In this document: positions 55,093-63,945 of the stretch, in pieces
Layout of the letters: each line of letters begins with the position of its first letter
Position numbering within the stretch: the first letter of the stretch is position 1
From: Methylotenera sp.
GTDB taxonomy: Bacteria; Pseudomonadota; Gammaproteobacteria; Burkholderiales; Methylophilaceae
NCBI RefSeq assembly: GCF_029945705.1
Contig: NZ_JAQSDC010000049.1
Location: 39,718 to 103,717 of the forward strand
DNA: 64,000 bases
Reading direction: 5' to 3'
Notes under the pieces: generated by a model
What the model was told of the DNA's origin: nothing
The model's input: the letters and a program-made list of their open reading frames with translations, nothing else
Database searches by the model: none
Position numbers and translations under genes: made by a program

Positions 55093-55980
55093 TTACTCTA
55101 CTTTCCTTAAAACTATTGTATATGCACTTCCTTTTCCTTCCAATCGATCAAACACACCAAATACTTTTGCTACCTTGCGGCCAAATGAATGGAGATAGCG
55201 ATTAATTCTAGGTTGTGAGCTTAAGTTAGAGAAGAAAAATTCCCAGCCAAAAATATTCCATCCTAAACCACCCTCATCATTAGTCGTATTGTATTCAAGT
55301 TTCATTCCTAGTGACTCAAGCTTTTCAATTATTAACGAGGAAGGTATGAGCATCACATGCCTTGGGGCATCTACATGCGGCCAATAACGTCCCAAAACTT
55401 TGAATTGAAATGCGTCAGGATTAGGTGCAGCAATGACTACAACACCACCCTTGTTTAAACTCTTAACAATAGCCTCGAGCGTCTCCCATGGATTTGGTAA
55501 ATGCTCAATTACATGCCATAAAGCAATTACATCAAATGGGGGTAAGGTCTTTAATGCCTCACATGCATTATCACTATTAACAGTAGGAATATTGGCAATC
55601 TCATTCAGAAACTTACTACATCTAGCATCCATTTCAATCGCTTCAGCGTCAAACCCAGAGTGCTTGGCAAGGTAAGTGAAGCATCCGAGTGACGGTCCAA
55701 TTTCAAGCAGCCTACCTTGTTTAATAAACCTCTGAATTATTTCTATTTTGTATCTCTCATGAGCAAAACCAGATTTCAGTACATCCACTGAGTCAGGAAT
55801 AGAGTAATAAGTCTGTGGGTAGTAATCACCAAGATTTTCTGGAATCGGATCAATAAAAATTAACTTACATTTCGGGCATTTATAATGATCAAAAACAGTA
55901 TTTGTGACTTTTCTGTTGTAATCTTTACTCTGAAATAAGAGATTTGATTTTGTATTACAATAAGAACAATTTTTTTTCAT
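55093..55980 (-). CDS. Class I SAM-dependent methyltransferase with zinc-ribbon-like N terminus
   Basis: A 295-residue protein. Two Cys pairs (CSYC, CPKC) within the first 40 residues suggest a metal-binding knuckle. SAM motif I is LLEIGPSLGCFTYLAK, followed by FDVIALWHVIEHLPNP. Such enzymes are frequent in O-antigen clusters and methylate sugars, though the target is unknown. The ATG at 55980 is used because it has TGGAT upstream. A TTG three codons earlier is possible. Confidence 0.8.
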   Translation of the reverse strand: MKKNCSYCNTKSNLLFQSKDYNRKVTNTVFDHYKCPKCKLIFIDPIPENLGDYYPQTYYSIPDSVDVLKSGFAHERYKIEIIQRFIKQGRLLEIGPSLGCFTYLAKHSGFDAEAIEMDARCSKFLNEIANIPTVNSDNACEALKTLPPFDVIALWHVIEHLPNPWETLEAIVKSLNKGGVVVIAAPNPDAFQFKVLGRYWPHVDAPRHVMLIPSSLIIEKLESLGMKLEYNTTNDEGGLGWNIFGWEFFFSNLSSQPRINRYLHSFGRKVAKVFGVFDRLEGKGSAYTIVLRKVE

Positions 55981-56061
55981 AGAATCCAAACAGTCAATCT
56001 TAACTAGGGCGTGAATTGTTTACAACTTTTAATAAAACTTATGCAAGATGAAAAATGTATT

Positions 56062-56928
56062 TCAAGAAACCTCATATTTTTCTTTTAAAAACCGGCTCAA
56101 TGCATCCCGCCAGTGTGGCAAGGTAACCCCTAGAGTTAAAGCTTTAGTATTTGCTAACACTGAATACAGAGGTCTTCTCATGCTACCAGACATCCCACCT
56201 CTATCAACTGGAGTGACTTTAACACTTAACCCCGAAAGCTCATAAATCGCTTTTGTAAACTCATACCAAGTACACTCACCCTCATTAACAAGATGATATA
56301 TCCCAGCTTTTAGTTCAGGATGCTGTATTAGGCGCAATACTGCAACAGCTAAGTCTTTTGAAAAAGTAGGAGAAACTACTTGATCACAACCCATTTCAAT
56401 TAGTGTATTGGTTTCAGCATCTAATATACGCTTATCTACAAAGTTTCCACCTTTTGAAGCGGCTCCACTCAACCCGTACAATCCACAGGTCCTTATAATA
56501 ATTGAGTTTTCTAGTGCAGCTGACATTACAGCCAACTCACCAGCCAACCTTGAAATACCATACATTTGCAAAGGCTTAGGGCAATCACTTTCAATATATG
56601 GGGTATTCTTCTCTCCACCAAACACATAATCTGTACTAAACGTAACAAACAAAGCATTAGCTTTTTTGCAAGCTAATGCCAAGTTTCTGACTGCAATTAC
56701 ATTTATGTCAAACGCTCGATGGGGTTCTATTTCACAAATAGGAACATTATGAAACGCTGCCGTATTGATTACAACATCAGGTTTAATGTCATTTAGAGCA
56801 ACCTCAAATGAAGATAGATTTTCGACATCTAAATCAACCCGATCTGGGGCAAATATCACATTAGAGGTATTTTCTGATAATATGCTTGAACCAAGTTGGC
56901 CCGATTTACCAATTAATAAAATTTTCAA
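56062..56928 (-). CDS. rfbD: RmlD-type dTDP-4-dehydrorhamnose reductase family protein
   Basis: A 288-residue SDR: N-terminal ILLIGKSGQLGSSIL, VINTAAFHNVP, FVTFSTDYVFGG, and YGISRLAGE (Tyr-x3-Lys). It would reduce the 4-keto group of a 6-deoxyhexose nucleotide. No rmlA or rmlB is in the window, so the substrate may be the CDP-linked sugar made by the rfbFG genes rather than dTDP-rhamnose. The start is TTG at 56928, where the first beta strand begins and no nearby ATG exists. Confidence 0.85.
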   Translation of the reverse strand: MKILLIGKSGQLGSSILSENTSNVIFAPDRVDLDVENLSSFEVALNDIKPDVVINTAAFHNVPICEIEPHRAFDINVIAVRNLALACKKANALFVTFSTDYVFGGEKNTPYIESDCPKPLQMYGISRLAGELAVMSAALENSIIIRTCGLYGLSGAASKGGNFVDKRILDAETNTLIEMGCDQVVSPTFSKDLAVAVLRLIQHPELKAGIYHLVNEGECTWYEFTKAIYELSGLSVKVTPVDRGGMSGSMRRPLYSVLANTKALTLGVTLPHWRDALSRFLKEKYEVS

Positions 56929-56968
56929 AATACTTAACCTGTAAGACTTAACATTATAATTATGTTAG

Positions 56969-58063
56969 CTATTTAATCTTAAAAATAGCTTCAAAGAACT
57001 CTGTATGTACTGGGTTTAATCTTGCTGCAACTACTTCCCAAGTAGGCTTCGTAGGGTAAATAATAGCGGGTACAGTCATTTTATCTTCCGAATTTTCCCA
57101 TAATACCCATTGTTTAGTATAAAAATACTTCGCTTTCTCATTCACTAACTCATAGTAATAATTTATTTGTTCACGTGACATTTCTTGCAAGCTACTTACA
57201 TTAATCAATAGATCTAATGTGCCTTTTGGAAGTAATTCAATCTGATGTGGCAACAAAAAGCATATAGATGACTCATTGAACTCCTGCTCAACTTCTGAGA
57301 AATGGGTGAAATTGCGGTAGTCCATTATCTTGGCTTCAGGAAAGACCTCATGCAGATACCAATGAGCCACATATAAAGCGGGAGGCAAATCAATCAGAAC
57401 AATTTTAACCCCTTCGTTCTGATGCAATAAGTGAAATAGATAACTTAATCTACCATATCCTCCACCAATCTCTGCAATAGTTTTCACATCAGAGAAACTA
57501 TTACCTAAGGAACTTCTAATATAGGAATATTCCATGTATGAATTTGAAATATCTTGGCTAATGTGCTTGCCATTTATTTCAATAAAAATCGGGTTACCAA
57601 TATTTGGCTCCTCTAATTTTTCGAATATTCCAAATTTATCTTGAGCCCTCACATACTCATAAAGAAACAACAAGTAAAGCGCATAAACCTTCCTTTGAAC
57701 ATATGATACTTTTGTATTCGTCGATACATATGTCCGATGAAACATCTCACCAACATTTGAAGTAAAAAGTTTCAAAAGTTTATCTGGATGACGTGCTATG
57801 TTGTGAAAATAAAATTGCGCAACATTTCGAAAATAAACTGATTTCGTAGTTACCATCCAATTAAAATAATTGTTATTCACAGTGCGCTTAAAGTTTTCAA
57901 GACCATCTTTTTTAAGCCACTCAACGTTTAATTGGTTTAACTTCTCCCAAAACTTGGATGCATGATATATTTCAGACGCAGCATGATGGTCTTGATTCAT
58001 TTGTTCTATTAAATTAAAACTAATAGTTTCAATTGAATTATTTTTTAATTCCTCATTACTCAT
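56969..58063 (-). CDS. Putative sugar O-methyltransferase
   Basis: A 364-residue protein with SAM-binding IAEIGGGYGRLSYLFHLL near residue 195 and a C-terminal ISSLQEMSREQINYY-like region (here NVSSLQEMSREQINYY), typical of the putative sugar O-methyltransferase family of polysaccharide loci. It starts within the wzt stop codon (ATGA), suggesting that its product and the exporter ATPase are made in step. It may cap the non-reducing end of the chain. Confidence 0.8.
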   Translation of the reverse strand: MSNEELKNNSIETISFNLIEQMNQDHHAASEIYHASKFWEKLNQLNVEWLKKDGLENFKRTVNNNYFNWMVTTKSVYFRNVAQFYFHNIARHPDKLLKLFTSNVGEMFHRTYVSTNTKVSYVQRKVYALYLLFLYEYVRAQDKFGIFEKLEEPNIGNPIFIEINGKHISQDISNSYMEYSYIRSSLGNSFSDVKTIAEIGGGYGRLSYLFHLLHQNEGVKIVLIDLPPALYVAHWYLHEVFPEAKIMDYRNFTHFSEVEQEFNESSICFLLPHQIELLPKGTLDLLINVSSLQEMSREQINYYYELVNEKAKYFYTKQWVLWENSEDKMTVPAIIYPTKPTWEVVAARLNPVHTEFFEAIFKIK

Positions 58064-59334
58064 ACCTTATGCGTCTCCCAGTTTAGTTTTGGCCTTAATA
58101 CGCCAGGCATAGCACCTGCCCATCCTGACCTCGTTGAGCTAGTTTCGATCGAATCAACTACATTGAATGAAAGTGAATTTTTTTCAAAAAAATGAACATT
58201 CACCCCTGAATCAAAAGATGATAAAGCTAGTCCAACAAAATAAACGCCTTCATTTAGTATATTGCTAGGTATATGGCATATAGCCATATATTTATCTTTA
58301 GAAAAATTTAATTGAGAATCAGAAACACTTACAAACGCACATTCTCCATTTGCCGTATAAAAATAAAAATTAGGAACAAGCTTAAGCTGTTGATTTGTAG
58401 TTACCTCAAAGGTCATTTCAATTGTTATTGCTTCTTGAATTTGCACTTCTAATGCAACTTCAGCCTTGCTATTTTTAACCTCGCCTTTAAGTAACCTCAC
58501 AGCGGTGTCGCCAACAAAACTTGTTGAAAAATCGTTGCTTGCAGGAGAGCTTTGACCACTTGAATAATATTCCATTACTACATCAGACACTAATCCAGAT
58601 TTAACAATACGTCCTGAATCTAATAAAACCGCCTTATCGCATAATGAAGTAATCATCGGCATGCTATGACTCACAAAAATTACCGTACGTCCACTCTTTC
58701 CAACGTCATCTAATTTTCCCAAACACTTTTTCTGGAATTGCGCATCACCAACGGCTAAGACCTCATCAATAATTAAAATCTCTGGTTCTAAACTCGATGC
58801 TACTGCAAAAGCTAACCGAACATACATACCACTTGAATAATGTTTAACTGGTGTGTCTAGAAATTTCTCCACCTCAGCGAATTCAACAATCTCATCAAAT
58901 TTCTGAGAAATTTCAGCTTTACTCATACCTAAAATTGCACCGTTTAAATAAACGTTTTCTCGCCCACTTAGTTCTGGATGAAATCCAGTCCCTACTTCTA
59001 GCAAACTGGATACTCGACCCCTTAAGGTAACCCGACCCTTAGTAGGCTCAATAATTCTAGAAATAACTTTTAGTAACGTAGATTTACCTGCACCGTTACG
59101 TCCAATAATACCTAAACGCTCGCCTTGTTGAATTTCAAGATTAACTCCATTCAACGCCCAAAACTCTTCTTCTTGCGCCTGTTGATGAGAAGAGTTTATC
59201 GGACTTTTAAATTTATTAGCGAGTTGTTTTGCTGTGTTTGTTAGTTCATCACGCAAAGAACCATAACGTTTATTGACGTTATGCTTAAGTATGTATTTTT
59301 TATGCAGGTTTTCTATAGAGATAATAGCAGTCAT
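58060..59334 (-). CDS. wzt: Polysaccharide ABC exporter ATPase with C-terminal substrate-binding domain
   Basis: A 424-residue Wzt-type ATPase: Walker A GRNGAGKSTLL, signature YSSGMYVRLAFAVAS, Walker B ILIIDEVLAVGDAQFQKKC. From about residue 265 follows a beta-sandwich domain like the carbohydrate-binding domain of O9a/O8 Wzt, which recognises a modified chain end. It lies 7 bases after wzm, with which it exports the undecaprenyl-linked polysaccharide. Confidence 0.93.
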   Translation of the reverse strand: MTAIISIENLHKKYILKHNVNKRYGSLRDELTNTAKQLANKFKSPINSSHQQAQEEEFWALNGVNLEIQQGERLGIIGRNGAGKSTLLKVISRIIEPTKGRVTLRGRVSSLLEVGTGFHPELSGRENVYLNGAILGMSKAEISQKFDEIVEFAEVEKFLDTPVKHYSSGMYVRLAFAVASSLEPEILIIDEVLAVGDAQFQKKCLGKLDDVGKSGRTVIFVSHSMPMITSLCDKAVLLDSGRIVKSGLVSDVVMEYYSSGQSSPASNDFSTSFVGDTAVRLLKGEVKNSKAEVALEVQIQEAITIEMTFEVTTNQQLKLVPNFYFYTANGECAFVSVSDSQLNFSKDKYMAICHIPSNILNEGVYFVGLALSSFDSGVNVHFFEKNSLSFNVVDSIETSSTRSGWAGAMPGVLRPKLNWETHKV

Positions 59335-59341
59335 AGTTTCA

Positions 59342-60175
59342 TCAAATCACATCAGCAAAGCTTCTTTCAGTTGCTCTAAAATATTGAACACCCGAAAAAA
59401 TAAGTAAAATTACAACTACAACAGAAACAACAACACCCTGCCAATACAATGGTGTATTTGTACCAGTGATAGACCACCTAAAACCATCAATAATACCAAC
59501 CATTGGATTAAGTGCGTACAGTAACCTCCATTTTTCGGGAACTATATTGCTATTAAAAGCAACTGGAGAAACATAAAGTCCAAATTGAATTACAAAAGGC
59601 ACAACATAAGCAAAATCTCGATATTTCACATTAAGTGCAGCTACCCATAAACCAGCACCAACAGCAGCTAAAATTAATAATACAATAAAGAATGGTAGAA
59701 AAAGAACTCGCGAATCAGGCAAAACATTAAACCAAATCATCAAAATAACGAGCAGAACCCCAGAAATCAGAAAATCCACCAAACTTACAATCACAGAGCT
59801 TAATGGCACGATTAACCTAGGAAAATACACTTTGGAAATAATGTTTGCATTTCCTACTAGACTATTACCCGCTTCTGAAAATGCACTTGCAAAGAACAGC
59901 CAAGGTAGCATCCCTGATAAAACAAGTACCGGGTAAGGGACTCCATCAGAAGGTAGCTTAGCAAGCTTGCCAAAAACAAAAACAAAAACCATCATCGTAA
60001 GTAAAGGCTTTATCACCGACCATAAAACGCCTATGAATGTTTGCTTATATCTAACTAAAACATCTCGCCATGCCAAAAAAAAGAATAACTCACGGTAACG
60101 CCAAAGATCTTTCCAGTACGCAGATTCTATGCGCCCTGCTTCTATCACTACAATATGTTGACTAGAACTGCTCAT
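59342..60175 (-). CDS. wzm: Polysaccharide ABC exporter permease
   Basis: A 277-residue permease with about six membrane helices. LFFFLAWRDVLVRYKQTFIG and WSVIKPLLTMMVFV are typical of Wzm/ABC-2 exporters. The ATG at 60175 overlaps the stop of the C-methyltransferase (TAATG). A longer frame from 60226 would add 17 unlikely residues. It forms the membrane channel with Wzt. Confidence 0.92.
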   Translation of the reverse strand: MSSSSQHIVVIEAGRIESAYWKDLWRYRELFFFLAWRDVLVRYKQTFIGVLWSVIKPLLTMMVFVFVFGKLAKLPSDGVPYPVLVLSGMLPWLFFASAFSEAGNSLVGNANIISKVYFPRLIVPLSSVIVSLVDFLISGVLLVILMIWFNVLPDSRVLFLPFFIVLLILAAVGAGLWVAALNVKYRDFAYVVPFVIQFGLYVSPVAFNSNIVPEKWRLLYALNPMVGIIDGFRWSITGTNTPLYWQGVVVSVVVVILLIFSGVQYFRATERSFADVI

Positions 60176-61404
60176 TAAGCCGAAATCTTTAAAGAAGGTA
60201 CAGCAGTTACAAATTGTCCGCCCCAATCACGGATATATGACAATTGAGCAATCACTTCTTCACGCAAATTCCATGGCAAAATCACCACATAATCCGGTCT
60301 ATATTGTTTCAAATAGTCTTCAGCAACGATAGGAATGCGACATCCAGGTAGAAATTTATTTTGCTTTGCAGGATTTAGGTCAACGACATAAGGTAGTAAA
60401 TCTGAACGTACACCAGCATAATTCAACAAAGTATTTCCTTTAGCAGCGGCGCCATATCCTGCAACAGTTTTACCTGCATTTTTAGCTTCGATTAAAAAGG
60501 TGACGAAATCATTTTTTACTTTGTTGGCTTTAGCTTGAAATCCATCATAAAAAGCCGAGGTTGAAATTCCAGCAGCGCCTTCTCTCTGCAAAAGTGCCGA
60601 TACGTTTGAACCTATTTCTCGTTTTCCTAAATCAGTACGTTGCGCATAAACTCGCAAACTACCACCGTGAGTTGGCAGTTCCTCTACGTCAAAAATACTT
60701 AATCCATTTGTTTCAAAAATTTGCTTTACTGCCGTTAATGAAAGGTATGAATAGTGCTCATGATAAATAGTATCAAATTGATTTTCCGTTACCATGCGCA
60801 ATAAATGGGGAAACTCAAAAGTTGACACCCCTGACGGCTTAAGTAAAGTAACAAAGCCGCTTACAAAATCATTAATGTCAGGCACATGTGCTAATACATT
60901 ATTAGCAGCAGTTAGATCAGCTTGCTTCCCCTGCTGAACAAGTTGCTCTGCCAACCTTACACCAAAAAACTCTTCAACAACTTCCAACCCTTTTTCGCGT
61001 GCTGCACTTGCCGTACTTTTTGTAGGCTCAACGCCCAGGCAAGGAATACCTCGCGCTTTCGCATATTGCAACAAATAGCCATCATTCGCAGCCACCTCGA
61101 CGATATGAGAACTTGCATCCAACTTAAACCGTTCTACCATATCCACAATATATTTTTCAGCATGCTTCAACCAAGTTGTGGAAAATGAACTGAAGTAAGC
61201 ATAATCCTCATCAAACAATTCTTCAGCACCAGCATAGTCCTCAGTCTGCACCAACCAACAAGTATCACATACCAACACTCGAAGAGGAAAATACTTTTCT
61301 GGCCCATGTATAGTTTTATTGGTCACATATGAGTTTGATGGCGGAGACGTGCCCAAATCAATTAGCGTAAAGGTTAATTCCGTTTGACAATGACGACACT
61401 TCAT
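60175..61404 (-). CDS. NDP-hexose C-methyltransferase-like protein
   Basis: A 409-residue three-part SAM enzyme: an N-terminal zinc domain (CRHC, CDTC), a SAM core with EVAANDGYLLQYAK, and a C-terminal domain with VAGYGAAAKGNTLLNY. The active-site segment YHEHYSYLSL and ELPTHGGSLRVYAQR match the TylC3/TcaB9 family that puts a methyl branch on C-3 of 4-keto-deoxy sugars. Following rfbF, rfbG and the epimerase, it probably makes a branched CDP-sugar. Coupled by ATGA and TAATG at both ends. Confidence 0.85.
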   Translation of the reverse strand: MKCRHCQTELTFTLIDLGTSPPSNSYVTNKTIHGPEKYFPLRVLVCDTCWLVQTEDYAGAEELFDEDYAYFSSFSTTWLKHAEKYIVDMVERFKLDASSHIVEVAANDGYLLQYAKARGIPCLGVEPTKSTASAAREKGLEVVEEFFGVRLAEQLVQQGKQADLTAANNVLAHVPDINDFVSGFVTLLKPSGVSTFEFPHLLRMVTENQFDTIYHEHYSYLSLTAVKQIFETNGLSIFDVEELPTHGGSLRVYAQRTDLGKREIGSNVSALLQREGAAGISTSAFYDGFQAKANKVKNDFVTFLIEAKNAGKTVAGYGAAAKGNTLLNYAGVRSDLLPYVVDLNPAKQNKFLPGCRIPIVAEDYLKQYRPDYVVILPWNLREEVIAQLSYIRDWGGQFVTAVPSLKISA

Positions 61405-61961
61405 AAAGCGATTCCCTGATAATTTTGATCAATATAAAGATGGTTACGATCTCGTTCAGAAAGATCGCTAATGGGCAAAGGCCAATTAATATTTAGTTTA
61501 GGATCCAGTACATTAAGCGCGCCTTCTGCATTCTTTGCGTAAGGAGCTGAATGAAGATAGATCAATTCACAATCTTCGGTTAGGGTTTGAAATCCATGAG
61601 CAAAACCCTCAGGAATGAAAAAGCTACGCTGATTTTCTTTACTTAGCACCACACCATGCCATTGCAGAAATGTAGGAGAATCTTTACGCAAATCTACAGC
61701 AACGTCAAACACTTCACCATTTAGGCAACTCACTATTTTGGTTTCAGCATGAGGCGAATACTGAAAATGCAAGCCGCGTACCGCACCTTTTTGACGGGTC
61801 AATGTGTGATTGATCTGGCTAATACCGCTTTTTAAGCCTATTTCATGAAATTCATCCGCGCAAAAAAACCGACTTAAAAACCCTCGCGAATCCTCAATTT
61901 TTTTACGTTGTACTATTTTTGCCCCTAATAATGGCGTATCAATAAAATCAAACCGCCCCAT
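61401..61961 (-). CDS. rfbC: RmlC-like sugar nucleotide 3,5-epimerase
   Basis: A 186-residue cupin of the RmlC family: catalytic His in VRGLHFQ, Lys in ETKIVSC, and FFIPEGFAHGFQTL. The family acts on 4-keto-6-deoxyhexoses. Standing between rfbG and a C-methyltransferase gene, it may work on the CDP-linked and possibly methylated sugar rather than on dTDP-rhamnose intermediates. Starts at TAATG with rfbG and ends by ATGA with the methyltransferase. Confidence 0.88.
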   Translation of the reverse strand: MGRFDFIDTPLLGAKIVQRKKIEDSRGFLSRFFCADEFHEIGLKSGISQINHTLTRQKGAVRGLHFQYSPHAETKIVSCLNGEVFDVAVDLRKDSPTFLQWHGVVLSKENQRSFFIPEGFAHGFQTLTEDCELIYLHSAPYAKNAEGALNVLDPKLNINWPLPISDLSERDRNHLYIDQNYQGIAL

Positions 61962-63028
61962 TATGACAGTCCAGTCTCAGTTTGCTGATAAGTCAGTATC
62001 TGCCCTAATGTGCATTGATGCATGTCAACACCAGCATTCCAATTGGCATGCCATTCTAGAATTTGATTCAATGCGGTATGTAATTTCCAGCGCGGTTGCC
62101 AACCTAAACGAGCATGTGCTTTGCTACTATCTAATCTCAAATGGTTAGCTTCATGTAATTGTGGATTTTGATCTAACTCCCAAGAGGCATTTGGAATTGT
62201 AGCTACTAACCGTTTCACAATCCACTCAACAGTTCGAGCATCTTCATCAGAAGGTCCAAAATTCCAACCTTCAGCAAACTCAGCACCCTTGGTATATAGT
62301 TGCTCTGCTAGCATTAAATAACCAGACAATGGCTCTAAAACATGCTGCCATGGACGTATAGCATTAGGTGAACGCAGAACTAAAGCATTACCTGAATCTA
62401 TCGATCGTAAAAAATCTGGGATTAAACGATCTTGCGCCCAATCTCCCCCACCAATCACATTGCCTGCTCTAGCGCTTGCTAACGCTATACCTGCTTCTGC
62501 TAGAAAAGAGCGTCGATAAGCAGACGTCACTAGCTCCGAACAGCCTTTACTACTAGAATATGGATCATAACCGCCCATTGCTTCATCTTCACGGTACGGC
62601 CAAACCCACTCACGATTTTCATAACATTTATCCGTAGTAACATTCACAACAGATCGTACACTTGATGTTTTACGCACGGCTTCAAACAAATTAACTGTTC
62701 CCATCACGTTGACAGAATAGGTCTCAACTGGATCAACATAAGAGTAACGAACTAGCGGCTGAGCCGCCAGATGTAAAACAATATCAGGCTGTGCATGCTG
62801 CATCACTGCTGCCAGCAAGGAGGTATCGCGAATATCCGCAATTGTGCTGCTAGCCATCCCAGCACCGACATTCGCAACTGTAAAAAGATTAGGTGTAGTT
62901 GGGGATTTTAATGCGTAACCGTGCACTTCAGCACCTAAACTTTGCAACCAAAGAGATAACCAACCTCCTTTAAAACCAGTATGCCCTGTTAGGAAAACTT
63001 TTTTACCAGACCAGAATTCTGAGTTCAT
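61961..63028 (-). CDS. rfbG: CDP-glucose 4,6-dehydratase
   Basis: A 355-residue SDR: VFLTGHTGFKGGWLSLWLQ, VNVTTDKCYENREWVWPY, and YDPYSSSKGCSELV (Tyr-x3-Lys). The family makes CDP-4-keto-6-deoxyglucose, the precursor of 3,6-dideoxyhexoses and some branched sugars. The ATG at 63028 overlaps the rfbF stop (TAATG). A frame from 63043 would add five residues with no benefit. Confidence 0.94.
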   Translation of the reverse strand: MNSEFWSGKKVFLTGHTGFKGGWLSLWLQSLGAEVHGYALKSPTTPNLFTVANVGAGMASSTIADIRDTSLLAAVMQHAQPDIVLHLAAQPLVRYSYVDPVETYSVNVMGTVNLFEAVRKTSSVRSVVNVTTDKCYENREWVWPYREDEAMGGYDPYSSSKGCSELVTSAYRRSFLAEAGIALASARAGNVIGGGDWAQDRLIPDFLRSIDSGNALVLRSPNAIRPWQHVLEPLSGYLMLAEQLYTKGAEFAEGWNFGPSDEDARTVEWIVKRLVATIPNASWELDQNPQLHEANHLRLDSSKAHARLGWQPRWKLHTALNQILEWHANWNAGVDMHQCTLGQILTYQQTETGLS

Positions 63029-63798
63029 TACCATGATTTCCAAGGAGCTTTACCACTCTGCCATAAATCTTCCAACAGAGTTTTCTCTCTCAATGTATCC
63101 ATTGGCTGCCAAAATCCAGCGTGTTCATAAGCCATCATTTGGCCGTCTCGTGCTATCTTAGATAGCGGCTCAACTTCCCATGACATATGATCCCCAGAAA
63201 TATAATCTAGGCATTTAGGGGACAACACGAAGAACCCTCCGTTAATCCATCCGCCATCCCCTTTAGGCTTCTCAATAAAGCCACGAACAACCCCTCTATC
63301 TATATTAAGTGCGCCATAACGCCCTGGTGGTTGAACAGCGGTTACAGTTGCAAGCTTTCCATGGTTACGATGATAATCAACTAGAGCTGAGATATTTACA
63401 TCTGCCACACCATCACCGTAGGTAAAACAGAAAGCATCTTCATCTTTCAAATACTCTTCCACCCTCTTTAAACGTCCACCAGTGAGTGTTTCTTCACCAG
63501 TATCGACTAGAGTTACGCGCCATGGCTCAGCATTTTGCTGATGAACTTCCATTTTATTATTGATCATATCAAACGTAACATCTGACATATGGAGGAAATA
63601 GTTTGCAAAATATTCTTTTATAATGTAACCCTTATAGCCACAGCAAACTATAAAGTCATTAATGCCATGCGAAGAATACATCTTCATAATATGCCAAAGC
63701 ATGGGCTTACCACCCACCTCAATCATAGGCTTAGGCTTTAGATGCGTTTCTTCAGAAATGCGCGTTCCCAAACCACCCGCGAGTATCACTGCCTTCAT
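63028..63798 (-). CDS. rfbF: Glucose-1-phosphate cytidylyltransferase
   Basis: A 256-residue nucleotidyltransferase: [20 protein letters not shown], then [31 protein letters not shown] and [11 protein letters not shown]. It makes CDP-glucose from CTP and glucose-1-phosphate and is the first enzyme of the CDP-sugar branch. GAGGAAG precedes the ATG. It is the first gene of the leftward cluster. Confidence 0.95.
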   Translation of the reverse strand: MKAVILAGGLGTRISEETHLKPKPMIEVGGKPMLWHIMKMYSSHGINDFIVCCGYKGYIIKEYFANYFLHMSDVTFDMINNKMEVHQQNAEPWRVTLVDTGEETLTGGRLKRVEEYLKDEDAFCFTYGDGVADVNISALVDYHRNHGKLATVTAVQPPGRYGALNIDRGVVRGFIEKPKGDGGWINGGFFVLSPKCLDYISGDHMSWEVEPLSKIARDGQMMAYEHAGFWQPMDTLREKTLLEDLWQSGKAPWKSW

Positions 63799-63872
63799 TT
63801 AATCTTCCTCGATTTAACATTCCAAGTAAATGTCAAATTTGAATTAAAGCACATTCGAAATGTTAGTTTACA

Positions 63873-63878
63873 ATTATA
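63873..63878 (-). promoter_or_regulatory. Possible -10 box for the polysaccharide cluster
   Basis: A perfect TATAAT on the minus strand at 63878-63873 lies about 75 bases before rfbF. The -35 position at 17-base spacing reads TTAAGC, a poor match, so an activator or another sigma site may be involved. Confidence 0.3.
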
Positions 63879-63945
63879 AATAGCAAAAAATTTAGCTTAA
63901 ATTATCGTTAGGCACCTATCAACATCTGCCTATTAAATATTAGCA

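Noticed and set aside
56062..63798. Complete dTDP-rhamnose pathway
   Set aside because: RmlC- and RmlD-like genes are present but rmlA and rmlB are not, and the first steps here are CDP-linked (rfbF, rfbG).
60175..63798. 3,6-dideoxyhexose (abequose, paratose, tyvelose) synthesis
   Set aside because: rfbF and rfbG fit, but no rfbH-type 3-dehydratase is found. The C-methyltransferase points to a branched sugar instead.
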